From an uncultured Faecalibacterium sp. (GTDB taxonomy: Bacteria > Bacillota > Clostridia > Oscillospirales > Ruminococcaceae), in contig URVW01000007.1 in the NCBI GenBank assembly GCA_900551435.1, positions 1 through 51,909 on the forward strand: 51,909 nt of DNA, given 5' to 3'. Position numbers and translations under genes: made by a program. Shown here in pieces: positions 39,781-48,359 of the stretch (positions are counted from its first letter, which is position 1; the number at the start of each line of letters is the position of its first letter). The notes under the pieces are model-generated. The model was not told where the DNA came from. It did no database searches and saw only the letters and a list, made by a program, of their open reading frames with translations.

Positions 39781-39850
39781 AACTGCGGGCTTCCGACCCG
39801 CAGTTTTGATAGAGCACGTTCCAACGTGCGTTTTGAGCGCCGGGAGGCGC
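39781..39850 (+). terminator. three consecutive hairpins between gerW and the pseudouridine synthase gene
   Basis: AACTGCGGG/CCCGCAGTT (39781-39789 with 39797-39805, then TTTG), GCACGTT/AACGTGC (39814-39820 with 39823-39829, then GTTTT) and GCGCC/GGCGC (39837-39841 with 39846-39850). The first looks like an intrinsic terminator. The third abuts the ribosome site AAGGAG of the next gene. Confidence 0.7.
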
Positions 39851-39867
39851 ACAAGGAGTAATTCACT

Positions 39868-40701
39868 ATGGCAGAAGAACGTATTCAGAAAATCATGAGC
39901 GAGCAGGGGCTTTGCTCCCGCCGCGCAGCAGAGCAGATCATTGCGGAGGGCCGCGTCAAGGTCAACGGCCATCCGGTCAAGGTCGGCGACAAGATGGACC
40001 CCAACCGGGACGTCCTGCATGTGGATGACGAGCGCATCTACATCCAGAAGAACCAGCAGCTCTATTATCTGGCCCTGTACAAGCCCCGCGGCTATGTCAC
40101 CACCGCCAGCGACGAGCTGGGCCGCAAGACCGTCATGGACCTTGTGAGCGACATCCCCGCCCGCCTGTATCCGGTGGGCCGTCTGGATAAGGACAGCGAG
40201 GGTCTGCTGCTGATGACCAACGACGGCGCATTCGCACAGGCCGTTACCCATCCGTCCGGCGGCATCTCTAAGCTGTACCGCGTCACGGTCCAGCCCCGTG
40301 CAGAGGAAGCGCAGATCCTGAAGATGAGCTCCGGCGTCGTGCTGGACGATGGGACCAAGACGATGCCCTGCGCCATCAATGTCGTCACCGACGAGCCGGG
40401 CCGCACCGTCATGGAGATGACCCTGAAAGAGGGCAAGAACCGCGAGATCCGCCGGATGTGCGAGGCAGTCGGTCTGGAAGTCGTCCGCCTGAAGCGCAAC
40501 GCGGAGGGTGTTGTCAAGCTGGGCATGCTCAAGCCGGGGACTTACCGTGAGCTGACCAAGGCGGAGGTCAACGGTCTGCGTGCCGCTGCTGCCAAGGGCC
40601 GCGCACAGACCCGCTCGGCTGCTCTGCAGTCCCGCGCCGCCGAGCGCCGCCCCCGCGGCCCGGTCGGGAAGGGCAGCACTGGCGCAAAGCGGAGAAAGTA
40701 A
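39868..40701 (+). CDS. rluB: rRNA pseudouridine synthase (RsuA/RluB/RluF family)
   Basis: A 277-residue protein. The S4 RNA-binding domain is at residues 1-60 (RIQKIMSEQGLCSRRAAEQI). The catalytic motif is GRLDKDSEGLLLMTNDG, with the Asp of GRLD as nucleophile, and EGKNREIRRM follows near residue 190. The last about 40 residues are a basic Ala/Arg-rich tail, longer than in RluB of E. coli. It modifies a uridine in 23S rRNA, most likely the RluB site. The exact target is inferred from family. Confidence 0.88.
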   Translation: MAEERIQKIMSEQGLCSRRAAEQIIAEGRVKVNGHPVKVGDKMDPNRDVLHVDDERIYIQKNQQLYYLALYKPRGYVTTASDELGRKTVMDLVSDIPARLYPVGRLDKDSEGLLLMTNDGAFAQAVTHPSGGISKLYRVTVQPRAEEAQILKMSSGVVLDDGTKTMPCAINVVTDEPGRTVMEMTLKEGKNREIRRMCEAVGLEVVRLKRNAEGVVKLGMLKPGTYRELTKAEVNGLRAAAAKGRAQTRSAALQSRAAERRPRGPVGKGSTGAKRRK

Positions 40702-40796
40702 CGCTTTTCGACCGCCTTCGTCGGGCAGAACAATGCCGCAGACCCCGAAACGGAAAAGATTGTGAAATTTTTCTTCAAAAACAGGGCGGGCGGCAC

Positions 40797-40825
40797 TTGA
40801 GAATTCTGGAAAATTATTGTATAAT
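40797..40825 (+). promoter_or_regulatory. promoter of the transcarboxylase-like operon
   Basis: TTGAGA (40797-40802), 17 nt, perfect TATAAT (40820-40825). CAGGAGG at 40860-40866 is the ribosome site. The stretch 40702-40796 shows no terminator that I can identify. Confidence 0.75.
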
Positions 40826-40872
40826 AAGACTAATTTTGAAAGCTCAAAATAGACAAAGCAGGAGGTCTTACC

Positions 40873-42192
40873 ATGGCTTCAAAGATCAACAAAGGAGAAA
40901 TCCTCGCCAAGTTTTTCGATGACGGGGAATATACCGCACTGTTTGCGGACGGCGCGGTGAGCGCTGCCTGTGGCTATGCGGCTGGTCAGCAGGCCTATGC
41001 CGTCTACCAGAACGGCGAGGCTGTTACCGTTAAGGACGTTGAGAAGAACATCAAGGTCCTCGAGATGGCTGCTCAGACGGGCTGCCCGGTGGTCACGTTC
41101 TACAACTCTGTCGGCGCAAAGCTGGCCGAGGGTCTGGACGTTCTGACTGCCAGTGCCAAGCTGACCGCTGCCATCGCAAAGGTGTCCGGCGTTGTCCCGC
41201 AGGTGGCTGTCGTCACCGGCGTGTGCGGCGGGACCAGCGCTCTGAATGCTGCCAGCGCAGATGTCTGCGTGATGGCAAAGGACGCTGAGCTATTCTTCAC
41301 CGCTCCGTTCACCTCTGCTGCCAAGGGCGACAAGGTCCCCGGCGCAGGTTCTGCTGAGGCTGCTGCCAAGGCTGGTGTTGCTGCCATCGTGGCTGCATCC
41401 GCTGAAGAAGCTGCTGAGAAGGCTGCCCACATCGTGGGTCTGCTGCCCGCAAACAATCTGACTGGCCCCGCCATCTTCGAGTTCGAGCAGCCCACCGCTG
41501 TTCTGACTGCTGGCGCTGCCCCTGAGAAGGCTGCTGCTGCCCTGATCGATAAGGACAGCGCTGTGGAGCTGTTTGCTGGCTTCGGCAAGAGCGTCTACAC
41601 CGCATTCGCTACCATCGGCGGCAATGCTGTGGGCGTCGTGGCGACCGGCGAGCAGCTGTGCCACAACTGCGTGTCCAAGGCTTCCCGTTTTGTCCGCCTG
41701 TGCGACGCTTTCAGCGTCCCTGTGCTGACCATCGTGGATACCAAGGGCTTCGTTCCCAGCTCTACCGATGACATCGCCGGCGGCATCCGCGAGGCTGCCC
41801 GTCTGGCTGCTACCTATGCAGATGCGACCACCGCAAAGGTCGCTGTGCTGGCTGGCAAGGCTGTCGGCCCCGTCTACACTGCTCTGGCAAATGCAGACCT
41901 GAAGATCGCTGTCAACGGCTGCACCGTCAGCGCTCTGGAGCCGAACGCCGCTGTCTCCGTCCTGTACAAGGCTGAGATCGACGCTTCCGATAACATCATT
42001 GCTGCGACCAACGCCAAGGCTGCTGCTTACACCGCTGAGGTGTGTAGCGCTGCCAACGCTGTGGCATGCGGTGCTGCTGACATGACCTGCGACGCTGCCA
42101 ATGCACGCGCCAGCGTTGTGGCTGCTTTTGAGCTGCTGAGCACCAAGCGTGCTGCACGTCTGCCCAAGAAGCACGGCAACATGGCCCTGTAA
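40873..42192 (+). CDS. acyl-CoA carboxyltransferase (12S/MmdA-like), Ala-rich
   Basis: A 439-residue crotonase-fold carboxyltransferase. The N-terminal half has VVPQVAVVTGVCGGTSALNA and a middle ADVCVMAKDAELFF strand. The C-terminal half has FVRLCDAFSVPVLTIVDTKG and GGIREAARLAATYADAT, which match the acyl-CoA carboxyltransferases of transcarboxylase 12S, MmdA and PccB. It is about 80 residues shorter than those and very rich in Ala and in GCT/GCC codons. It would transfer the carboxyl group between an acyl-CoA and biotin. First of three co-oriented genes with the biotin carrier and an OadA-like protein. Confidence 0.85.
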   Translation: MASKINKGEILAKFFDDGEYTALFADGAVSAACGYAAGQQAYAVYQNGEAVTVKDVEKNIKVLEMAAQTGCPVVTFYNSVGAKLAEGLDVLTASAKLTAAIAKVSGVVPQVAVVTGVCGGTSALNAASADVCVMAKDAELFFTAPFTSAAKGDKVPGAGSAEAAAKAGVAAIVAASAEEAAEKAAHIVGLLPANNLTGPAIFEFEQPTAVLTAGAAPEKAAAALIDKDSAVELFAGFGKSVYTAFATIGGNAVGVVATGEQLCHNCVSKASRFVRLCDAFSVPVLTIVDTKGFVPSSTDDIAGGIREAARLAATYADATTAKVAVLAGKAVGPVYTALANADLKIAVNGCTVSALEPNAAVSVLYKAEIDASDNIIAATNAKAAAYTAEVCSAANAVACGAADMTCDAANARASVVAAFELLSTKRAARLPKKHGNMAL

Positions 42193-42255
42193 GCGTTTCG
42201 AACGTAAAACGTACATAGAATAAAACGAATCGATTTTGTTCAGGAGGATTCTTCC

Positions 42256-42630
42256 ATGAAGTACTACAATATTACCGTCAATGGCGTTGCTTACAGCGTC
42301 TCCGTTGAAGAGACCGCCGCAGGTGCTGCTCCGGTTGCTGCTGCTCCCGCTGCTCCCAAGGCTCCGGCTGCTCCTGCCGCCGCTCCCAAGGCTGCTGCTC
42401 CCGCAGGTGCTGCCGGCGCTGTCAGCGTTAAGGCTCCCATGCCTGGTAACATTCTGGATGTCAAGGTCGCAGCCGGCGCTTCTGTCAAGGCTGGCGACGT
42501 GCTGGTCATCCTCGAGGCTATGAAGATGGAGAATGAGATCGTCGCTCCTCAGGACGGCACGGTCGCTTCCATCAACGTCAACAAGGGCGACACCGTCAAC
42601 TCCGGTGACGTTCTGGTCTCCATGAACTAA
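42256..42630 (+). CDS. biotin carboxyl carrier protein (1.3S-like)
   Basis: A 124-residue protein. A short N-terminal part is followed by an Ala/Pro-rich flexible linker (about residues 25-55) and a C-terminal biotinyl domain with the motif EAMKMEN, in which K90 carries biotin. The length and linker fit the 1.3S subunit of transcarboxylase or the gamma subunit of decarboxylases. AGGAGG precedes the ATG. The next gene starts 14 bases after the stop. Confidence 0.92.
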   Translation: MKYYNITVNGVAYSVSVEETAAGAAPVAAAPAAPKAPAAPAAAPKAAAPAGAAGAVSVKAPMPGNILDVKVAAGASVKAGDVLVILEAMKMENEIVAPQDGTVASINVNKGDTVNSGDVLVSMN

Positions 42631-42644
42631 GAACGAAGGGAGAG

Positions 42645-44057
42645 GTGACAACCATGGCCAAAAAGCCGATCAAGATTACGGAAGTCGTCCTGCGTGATGC
42701 TCACCAGTCTCTGCTGGCTACCCGTATGACGATGGATGAGATGCGTCCTATCCTGCCCGAAATGGATAAGATCCCCTATTTCTCGGTTGAGTGCTGGGGC
42801 GGTGCAACATTCGACAGCTGCATCCGCTTCCTCGACGAGGATCCGTGGGAGCGTCTGCGCATCCTGCGCAAGGAGCTGCCCCATCAGAAGCTGCAGATGC
42901 TGTTCCGCGGCCAGAACATGCTGGGCTATCGTCCCTACGCAGATGACGCCGTCGAGTACTTCGTTCAGAAGTCCGTTGCAAACGGCATCGACGTCATCCG
43001 TATTTTCGACGCACTGAACGATCCCCGCAACCTGCAGACCGCCATCAAGTCTGCCAACAAGGAAGGCGCACACGTTCAGGGCTGCATCAGCTACACCCTC
43101 AGCCCGGTCCACAACAACGAGTACTATGTCAAGTACGCCAAGACCCTCGAGGAGATGGGTGCAAACTCCATCTGCATCAAGGATATGGCCGGTCTGCTGA
43201 CTCCGTACACCTGCTACGATCTGGTCAAGGAGCTGAAGAGCACTCTGTCCATCCCTGTGGATATCCACAGCCACTATACCGCTGGTCTGGCTTCCATGTC
43301 CCTGCTGAAGGGCATCGAGGCTGGTGCAGATATCGTTGATACCGCCATGAGCCCTCTGGCTTGCGGCACGAGCCACATGGCCACCGAGAGTCTGGTCGCT
43401 GCCCTGCAGGGCACGGACTACGACACCGGTCTGGACCTGAAGCAGCTGAATGTCGTCCGTGCATACTTCGCAAAGCTGCGTGAGAAGTACATTGCCAACG
43501 GCCAGATCAGCCCGAAGTCTCTGGGCGTCGATGCCAACACCCTGCTGTATCAGGTCCCGGGCGGCATGTTCTCCAACATGCTGAAGCAGCTGAAGGACGC
43601 TGGCAAGGAGGACAAGCTGGACGACGTGCTGGCTGAGATCCCCCGCGTTCGTGAGGACGCCGGCTATCCTCCGCTGGTCACCCCCACCAGCCAGATCGTT
43701 GGCACGCAGGCCGTGTTCAACGTCATCCTCGGCGAGCGTTACAAGATGGTCACCAAGGAGTTCAAGGGTCTGGTCCACGGCGACTACGGCAAGACTCCCG
43801 CTCCCATCAGCCCCGAGTTCACCAAGAAGATCCTGGGCGACGAGAAGCCCATCACCTGCCGCTTTGCTGACACCCTCGCTCCTGAGATGGACAAGCTGAA
43901 GGCAGAAGCTGCCAAGTGGGCAACGCAGGAAGAGGACGTTCTGACCTACGCAATGTTCCCGCAGGTCGCACCCAAGTTCTTCGAGAAGCGCAACGCTAAG
44001 AAGCAGGGCGTTGATGCCGATCACGCAGACTACACCAATCAGTCTCATCCTGTCTAA
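42645..44057 (+). CDS. oxoacid carboxyltransferase (OadA/5S-like), without biotin domain
   Basis: A 470-residue protein with the HMGL-like TIM barrel of oxaloacetate decarboxylase alpha and pyruvate carboxylase. Motifs are VVLRDAHQSLLATRM (metal-binding Asp), CIKDMAGLLTPY and the DIHSHYTAGLAS metal ligands. The C-terminal PYC_OADA domain is present but the biotinyl domain of OadA is missing, being supplied by the preceding gene. It would move CO2 between oxaloacetate or pyruvate and biotin. The ATG at 42651 or 42654 is also possible; the 42645 ATG has GGAGAGG upstream. Confidence 0.9.
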   Translation: MTTMAKKPIKITEVVLRDAHQSLLATRMTMDEMRPILPEMDKIPYFSVECWGGATFDSCIRFLDEDPWERLRILRKELPHQKLQMLFRGQNMLGYRPYADDAVEYFVQKSVANGIDVIRIFDALNDPRNLQTAIKSANKEGAHVQGCISYTLSPVHNNEYYVKYAKTLEEMGANSICIKDMAGLLTPYTCYDLVKELKSTLSIPVDIHSHYTAGLASMSLLKGIEAGADIVDTAMSPLACGTSHMATESLVAALQGTDYDTGLDLKQLNVVRAYFAKLREKYIANGQISPKSLGVDANTLLYQVPGGMFSNMLKQLKDAGKEDKLDDVLAEIPRVREDAGYPPLVTPTSQIVGTQAVFNVILGERYKMVTKEFKGLVHGDYGKTPAPISPEFTKKILGDEKPITCRFADTLAPEMDKLKAEAAKWATQEEDVLTYAMFPQVAPKFFEKRNAKKQGVDADHADYTNQSHPV

Positions 44058-44068
44058 TTAGATCCCGA

Positions 44069-44097
44069 AGCCCCTCGCGTTTTGCGGGGGGCTTTTT
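44069..44097 (+). terminator. intrinsic terminator of the transcarboxylase-like operon
   Basis: AGCCCCTCGC pairs with GCGGGGGGCT around a GTTTT loop, followed by TTTTG. Confidence 0.9.
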
Positions 44098-44167
44098 GTA
44101 TTCTGTAGGCATCTGTGTCGTTTGTGTGACTTTTTCGGGGCAAAATCTGATTTTTTCGCCGCATTGC

Positions 44168-44202
44168 TTGCAAAAACGGGGCTATCAGAGTAAAATGATA
44201 GC
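44168..44202 (+). promoter_or_regulatory. promoter of the yicC operon with overlapping inverted repeat
   Basis: TTGCAA (44168-44173), 17 nt, TAAAAT (44191-44196). The -10 lies between the arms of the perfect inverted repeat GCTATCA (44181-44187) and TGATAGC (44196-44202), a possible operator. Confidence 0.6.
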
Positions 44203-44296
44203 ATATGTATCGTAACATGGGCGGGTGTGCCCAAACGCGGATACATATACTGAAAATTGTCCGCAAAAAACCTTTGTCAGAAGAGGAAATAAGACC

Positions 44297-45175
44297 ATGA
44301 TTTTAAGTATGACCGGTTTTGGCCGCGGTACGGCAGTACGCAACGGCCGAGAGATCACGGTGGAACTGCGCAGCGTCAATTCCCGCTACTTTGAGTATTC
44401 GTCCCGGATGCCCCGCACCTGCAGCTACATGGACAGCCGCCTGAAAAAGCAGCTGAACGAGCGGGTGACCCGCGGCAAGGTGGAACTGAGCCTGACCGTT
44501 CAGAACGTCGAGGCGGCGGATACGGTGGTCACCGTCAACAAGGAGCTGGCCCACAGCTATCAGCAGGCGCTCCGCGACCTGTCCGAGGACCTTTGCATCA
44601 AGAATGACACGACTGCAAGTCTGATCGCCCGCTTCCCGGATGTCCTCGCAACCCGCCACGCGGATGTCGATGAGGAGCAGCTGTGGGAGGACGTCTCCGC
44701 TGTCACCGCACAGGCGCTGGACCGCTTTGTGGAGATGCGCGCCGCAGAGGGTGCAAAGATGAAGGCGGACGTCGAGTCCCGCCTGTGCTTCCTCGAAGAG
44801 TGTGTCGGCAAGGTGGAGACGCTGAGCGCCGGCCGGGTGGAAGCCTACACCAACCGCCTGTATGAGAAACTGAAAGTCATCCTCGAGGACCGCAACATCG
44901 ACGATGCCCGTGTCCTGACCGAAGCAGCCATCTTCGGCGACAAGACCGCCGTGGACGAAGAGACCGTCCGTCTGCGCAGCCATATCGCGCAGTACCGTTC
45001 GATTCTGGAACTGGACGAGCCGGTGGGCCGCAAGCTGGACTTCCTGACGCAGGAACTGAACCGTGAGACAAACACCATCGGTTCCAAGTGTCAGGACCTT
45101 GATATCACCCGCGTGGTCGTGGATATGAAAGCGGAGATCGAGAAGATCCGCGAGCAGATCCAAAATCTCGAGTAA
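44297..45175 (+). CDS. yicC: YicC-family endoribonuclease
   Basis: A 292-residue protein starting MILSMTGFGRG, the invariant N-terminus of the family, and ending with the DITRVVVDMKAEIEKIREQIQNLE-type C-terminus. YicC proteins are metal-dependent endoribonucleases taking part in RNA turnover. The ATG at 44297 was chosen over 44225 because of this conserved start. First gene of the yicC-remA-gmk-priA-def-fmt-rsmB-rlmN unit. Confidence 0.93.
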   Translation: MILSMTGFGRGTAVRNGREITVELRSVNSRYFEYSSRMPRTCSYMDSRLKKQLNERVTRGKVELSLTVQNVEAADTVVTVNKELAHSYQQALRDLSEDLCIKNDTTASLIARFPDVLATRHADVDEEQLWEDVSAVTAQALDRFVEMRAAEGAKMKADVESRLCFLEECVGKVETLSAGRVEAYTNRLYEKLKVILEDRNIDDARVLTEAAIFGDKTAVDEETVRLRSHIAQYRSILELDEPVGRKLDFLTQELNRETNTIGSKCQDLDITRVVVDMKAEIEKIREQIQNLE

Positions 45176-45205
45176 GCCTTTGAAACATTCGGATCGGAGG
45201 AACGT

Positions 45206-45475
45206 ATGAAGCTCATCAACATCGGCTTTGGCAATCTGGTCAATGCAGGGCGTGTGGTCGCGGTCGTCAGCCCGGACTCGGCGCCGGTCAAGCGTCTGGT
45301 CAAGGAAGCGCGGGAGCGCGGGATGCTGATCGATGCTTCGTATGGGCGCAGCACCCGTGCGGTGCTGGTCATGGACTCCGACCATGTCGTACTATCCGCC
45401 CTTCAGCCCGAAACGGTGGCCAGCCGCGCCGCCGGTCAGGCCGAAGGCAAAGTGACAGAAGAGGAGCAGTCATAA
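45206..45475 (+). CDS. remA: extracellular matrix regulator RemA (DUF370)
   Basis: An 89-residue DNA-binding protein with the family core MKLINIGFGNLVNAGRVVAV and VLMDSDHVVLS-like strand. In B. subtilis RemA activates biofilm matrix and osmoprotection genes and wraps DNA; here the regulon is unknown. The C-terminal about 15 residues beyond the core are variable. It lies between yicC and gmk as in most Firmicutes. Confidence 0.93.
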   Translation: MKLINIGFGNLVNAGRVVAVVSPDSAPVKRLVKEARERGMLIDASYGRSTRAVLVMDSDHVVLSALQPETVASRAAGQAEGKVTEEEQS

Positions 45476-45476
45476 C

Positions 45477-46049
45477 ATGGAAAACGAAAAGTATCTGTTT
45501 GTTGTCTCCGGCGCAGCCGGAACGGGAAAAGACAGCGTGGTCGGCGCGCTGCGGGCCGCACATCCGGAGATCGAAAAGACCGTTTCTGCCACCACCCGTG
45601 CACCCCGCCCCGGCGAGCAGGAAGGCGTCGATTACTACTACCGCACGCAGGAGCAGTTCAAACAGCTCATCGAGCAGGATCAGGTGGTCGAGTACAACTT
45701 CTATAACGGCAATTACTACGGGACCCTCCGCGAGGAGATCAACAAGCGTCTGAACGCCGGAAAGCTGGTCGTTCTGGTCATTGATGTCCACGGTGCGGCC
45801 AACATCCGCCGGATGTTCCCGGGCGCAACGACTGTGTTTCTGCTTCCGCCGTCTGTGGAAGAGCTGGAGCGCCGTCTGCGCGGCCGCGGCACGGAGACCG
45901 AAGAGAGCATTCGCGGGCGTCTGGCCACCGCGCAGAACGAACTGGCCCAGCAGGATCAGTTCACGCTGAAACTGGTCAATAATGAGGTGGAGACCTGCGC
46001 ACAGGAACTGTATCAGGTCATCTGCCAGCGTGCCGGACTGGCACACTGA
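45477..46049 (+). CDS. gmk: guanylate kinase
   Basis: A 190-residue kinase that phosphorylates GMP to GDP with ATP. The P-loop is GAAGTGKDS at residues 12-20, a slightly unusual ending (usually GKGT or GKST). SATTRAPRPGEQEGVDYYY is the GMP-binding region. One base separates it from remA. No rpoZ (omega subunit) gene follows, unlike the standard order gmk-rpoZ-priA. Confidence 0.94.
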   Translation: MENEKYLFVVSGAAGTGKDSVVGALRAAHPEIEKTVSATTRAPRPGEQEGVDYYYRTQEQFKQLIEQDQVVEYNFYNGNYYGTLREEINKRLNAGKLVVLVIDVHGAANIRRMFPGATTVFLLPPSVEELERRLRGRGTETEESIRGRLATAQNELAQQDQFTLKLVNNEVETCAQELYQVICQRAGLAH

Positions 46050-46073
46050 GTCCAACCCGAAGGAGCATCTTGA

Positions 46074-48335
46074 ATGCCAAAAACGGTAGGGGTCGCCGTC
46101 AGCAACGCGACCTTCCACTTTGATAAACTGTATACCTACGCCGTCATGCCGGATCAGCAGGACGCGGTCCGCTTGGGCAGCATGGTGCTGGTCCCGTTTG
46201 GGCGGGGCAGCCGCGCCCGGATGGGCGTGGTGCTGGCCTGTGACGCTGAACCGGAAAATTCCAAGCTGAAATTCCTGTTCGACGTCGCCCCGGCCTCGGC
46301 CTGTCTGACGCCGGAGCTTCTGCGGCTGGTCCACTTTTTGAAAGAGCGTACCTTCTGCACCTATTATGAAGCCGTCAAGGCGGTCATTCCGTATGGGGCG
46401 CAGTACAAACCGGCCGTGGCCGCCGATGGCGTGACGCCGGTGCTCCAAAAACAGCTGGTCCGCCACACTGAAAACGCATATCAGCTGGTCGGGACGCTCC
46501 CGGCGAAGCCCAAGCCGACGGCCAAGCAGCTGGCGGCGGTGGCGCTTCTGAGCGGGGGAGAGCGCACCCAGACCGAGCTGGAAGAAAAGGGCATCAGCCG
46601 TGCGGTGCTGGACAACCTCTGCACCAAAGGGGTGCTCCAATGCAGCAAGGTGAACAAATCCATCGATCTGTATTCGAGCATTCCGCTGAAAAATGAACCC
46701 ATTCTCTTAACAGCAGAACAGCAAGCGGCCTATGAGGCACTGCTGCCGCATCTGGAAGATACCGCCCCGCATTCGGCGCTGCTCTACGGCGTGACGGGCA
46801 GCGGAAAAACGCTGGTGTTCCTCAAGCTCATCGAGCGCTGCTTGCAGCTGGGGCGGCGGGCGCTGGTGCTCGTGCCGGAGATCAGCCTGACGCCGCAGAT
46901 GATCCTGCGGCTGAAGAGCCAGTTCGGCAAACGGGTAGCGGTGCAGCATTCGGCGCTGAACCACACCGAGCGGCTGCTCCAATGGCAGATGATCCAAGAC
47001 GGCGGCGCGGATATCGTGGTCGGGACCCGAAGCGCCATCTTTTCGCCGCTGGAAAACATCGGCCTTGTCATTATCGACGAGGAGCAGGAGCACACCTACC
47101 GTTCCGAATCTGCACCCCGCTATTCCGCCCACGAGGTGGCCCGCCAGCGTGCGGCAGAGAACGGCGCGCTTCTGCTTTTGGCCAGCGCGACCCCCAGCAC
47201 CGAGAGCTATTATGCGGCCCAGCATGGCCGGACCCAGCTGGTGCGGCTGACCCAGCGCTACGGCGGGAATCCGCTGCCCAAGGTCGAGATCGTCGATATG
47301 CGGGCAGAACTGGCTTCCGGAAACCCGCGCGAGATCAGCCTTGCGCTTGAGGACGCCATCCGCCGCAATCTCGATGCGAAAAAACAGACCATCCTTCTGC
47401 TCAACCGCAGGGGATATCAGACCATCGCCCAATGCGAGGACTGCCGCGAGGTGCTCAAGTGCCAGAAGTGCAGCGTCCCGATGGTCTACCATAAATCAGC
47501 ACACAAACTGCTCTGCCATTACTGCGGCAGTCAGCTGGACCCGCCGCCGCAAAAATGTCCTACCTGCGACGGAAAGCTGCAATACCGCGGCTTCGGGACC
47601 CAAAAGGCCGAAGAGGAACTGATGAAGCTATTCCCCACGGCGCGGGTGCTGCGGATGGATCAGGATTCCACCGCCGCCAAGGACGCTCACGAAAAGCTTC
47701 TCGCAAAATTTGCCCGCCACGAGTATGATATCATGGTGGGAACGCAGATGGTCGCTAAGGGCCTCGATTTCGAGGACGTCACCCTTGTGGGTGTTCTTGG
47801 CATCGATTCGCTGCTGTTCGCACAGGGATTCCGCTCCTATGAGACGGTGTTCAGCCTTGTCACGCAGGTGGTGGGCCGAAGCGGACGCGCCAAAGACCCC
47901 GGCTATGCGATCATCCAGACCACAGACCCGAACAACCCCGTTTTGAACCTTGCCGCCGCGCAGGATTACGACGCCTTTTTCGAGCAGGAGATCGCCTATC
48001 GGAAACTGGGGCTGTACCCGCCGTTCTGCGGACTGTGCGTGGTCGGGTTCTCCGGCGCAAAGGAGATCGAAGTGGCCCGCGCCGCCGCCCGCTTTTCTGC
48101 GCTTCTGGGCCAACAGGCTGCCAAGCAGCCGGACCTTCCGCTTCGGGTCCTTGGGCCGACGCCCGGAAATATTGAGAAGATCAACGAAAATTATCGCTAT
48201 AAACTCACCGTCAAGTGCCGCAACGACCGCCGCTTCCGCGATCTGATGCGGGAGACGCTCAGCCTTTACGAGCAGGAAAAGCTGCCCGCAAGGGCAACGG
48301 TCGTGGTCGATCTGCACGCAGACGGTGATATCTGA
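46074..48335 (+). CDS. priA: primosomal protein N' (replication restart helicase PriA)
   Basis: A 753-residue superfamily 2 helicase. N-terminal DNA-binding domains cover about residues 1-200. Walker A GVTGSGKT is near residue 240 and the DEEQ box near 330. The zinc-binding Cys cluster lies near residues 460-500 (CEDCREVLKCQKC, CHYCG, CPTC). It loads the replicative helicase at stalled forks. AAGGAG precedes the ATG at 46074. Length is normal for Firmicutes. Confidence 0.95.
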   Translation: MPKTVGVAVSNATFHFDKLYTYAVMPDQQDAVRLGSMVLVPFGRGSRARMGVVLACDAEPENSKLKFLFDVAPASACLTPELLRLVHFLKERTFCTYYEAVKAVIPYGAQYKPAVAADGVTPVLQKQLVRHTENAYQLVGTLPAKPKPTAKQLAAVALLSGGERTQTELEEKGISRAVLDNLCTKGVLQCSKVNKSIDLYSSIPLKNEPILLTAEQQAAYEALLPHLEDTAPHSALLYGVTGSGKTLVFLKLIERCLQLGRRALVLVPEISLTPQMILRLKSQFGKRVAVQHSALNHTERLLQWQMIQDGGADIVVGTRSAIFSPLENIGLVIIDEEQEHTYRSESAPRYSAHEVARQRAAENGALLLLASATPSTESYYAAQHGRTQLVRLTQRYGGNPLPKVEIVDMRAELASGNPREISLALEDAIRRNLDAKKQTILLLNRRGYQTIAQCEDCREVLKCQKCSVPMVYHKSAHKLLCHYCGSQLDPPPQKCPTCDGKLQYRGFGTQKAEEELMKLFPTARVLRMDQDSTAAKDAHEKLLAKFARHEYDIMVGTQMVAKGLDFEDVTLVGVLGIDSLLFAQGFRSYETVFSLVTQVVGRSGRAKDPGYAIIQTTDPNNPVLNLAAAQDYDAFFEQEIAYRKLGLYPPFCGLCVVGFSGAKEIEVARAAARFSALLGQQAAKQPDLPLRVLGPTPGNIEKINENYRYKLTVKCRNDRRFRDLMRETLSLYEQEKLPARATVVVDLHADGDI

Positions 48336-48359
48336 ACCATCGATTTTTGGAGGTATAAC

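Noticed and set aside
41290..42651. Ser/Gly-rich minus-strand frame opposite the carboxyltransferase gene
   Set aside because: Low-complexity shadow produced by the Ala-rich coding strand (GCT/GCC codons).
42645..44057. Sodium-pumping oxaloacetate decarboxylase
   Set aside because: The alpha-like subunit lacks the biotin domain and no beta or gamma membrane subunit is encoded nearby; a transcarboxylase fits the operon better.
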